A stretch of DNA of 12,123 nt from Bacillota bacterium (GTDB lineage Bacteria; Bacillota; Clostridia; Lachnospirales; Lachnospiraceae). Of the stretch, positions 12,088 through 12,123 are shown piece after piece. How positions within the stretch are numbered: position 1 is the first letter of the stretch; each line of letters opens with the position of its first letter. The position numbers and the translations under genes are program-made. The stretch lies in the NCBI GenBank assembly GCA_023410575.1, contig JAEYPP010000014.1:1-12123 (forward strand), in the 5' to 3' direction. Under the pieces are notes generated by a model that saw nothing but the letters and a program-made list of their open reading frames with translations, searched no databases and was not told the DNA's origin.

Positions 12088-12123
12088 TTACTCCATTTTA
12101 TTTGCACAAGTATCGATTACTTC
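12088..12123 (-). CDS. Possible last 11 codons of a minus-strand gene cut by the window edge
   Basis: The minus strand from the edge reads EVIDTCANKME and then a TAA at 12088-12090, with a hairpin just downstream. That arrangement is typical of a gene end, but the stretch is too short to identify or to exclude chance. Confidence 0.3.
   Translation of the reverse strand, partial: EVIDTCANKME

Noticed and set aside
1..12123. CRISPR array, tRNA, rRNA, toxin-antitoxin pair or phage attachment site
   Set aside because: No regularly spaced repeats, cloverleaf sequences, rRNA motifs, paired toxin-antitoxin layout or integrase-linked direct repeats were seen on either strand by eye.

Overview
This is an AT-rich window with Firmicutes-style gene starts (AGGAGG-type ribosome binding sites, intrinsic terminators). 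The IS30-type transposase remnant, the DUF3795 protein, the HTH-desulfoferrodoxin regulator and the unusual short GuaA together suggest an anaerobic clostridium, most likely Lachnospiraceae. This assignment is inferred from recalled family resemblance, not from a search. Every gene from 1 to 10969 lies on the minus strand; only purC is clearly on the plus strand.

Region 1-3400 is a decaying accessory zone. It holds an IS30-type transposase remnant with an internal deletion, a small membrane-anchored protein translationally coupled to a tautomerase, a QueG-like iron-sulfur protein broken by a frameshift, a GNAT acetyltransferase, and a 5'-truncated alpha/beta hydrolase. Next to the hydrolase lies the collapsed remnant of a second tautomerase gene.

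Region 3400-9600 holds small regulatory and stress-type genes: a two-helix membrane protein, the C-terminal end of an AlkD-like DNA glycosylase, a cysteine-rich DUF3795 protein, an ECF sigma factor with a cysteine-bearing C-terminal tail, a second GNAT protein, a WYL-type regulator and an XRE-type membrane regulator. The XRE gene has two copies of an 18-bp palindrome in its promoter region. Upstream of these are an HTH-desulfoferrodoxin fusion regulator with its own terminator, a DinB-like protein, and a roughly 91-residue gene broken by an 8-bp duplication. There are four DNA-binding regulators or sigma factors within about 4 kb, and no adjacent anti-sigma gene.

Region 9600-12123 is purine biosynthesis. 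guaA (minus) and purC (plus) diverge from a 236-bp intergenic region, and each ends at a strong hairpin terminator. The GuaA ATP pyrophosphatase and dimerisation domains look intact, but its glutamine amidotransferase domain is shortened and lacks the catalytic Cys-His-Glu. This suggests an enzyme that uses free ammonia or a separate amidotransferase. The window ends in what may be the last codons of another minus-strand gene.

The most interesting items are the GuaA variant, the HTH-desulfoferrodoxin regulator with altered metal ligands, the paired palindromic operator, and a well-resolved set of gene-decay events. I see no complete novel defence or mobile system, no CRISPR array, and no tRNA or rRNA gene.
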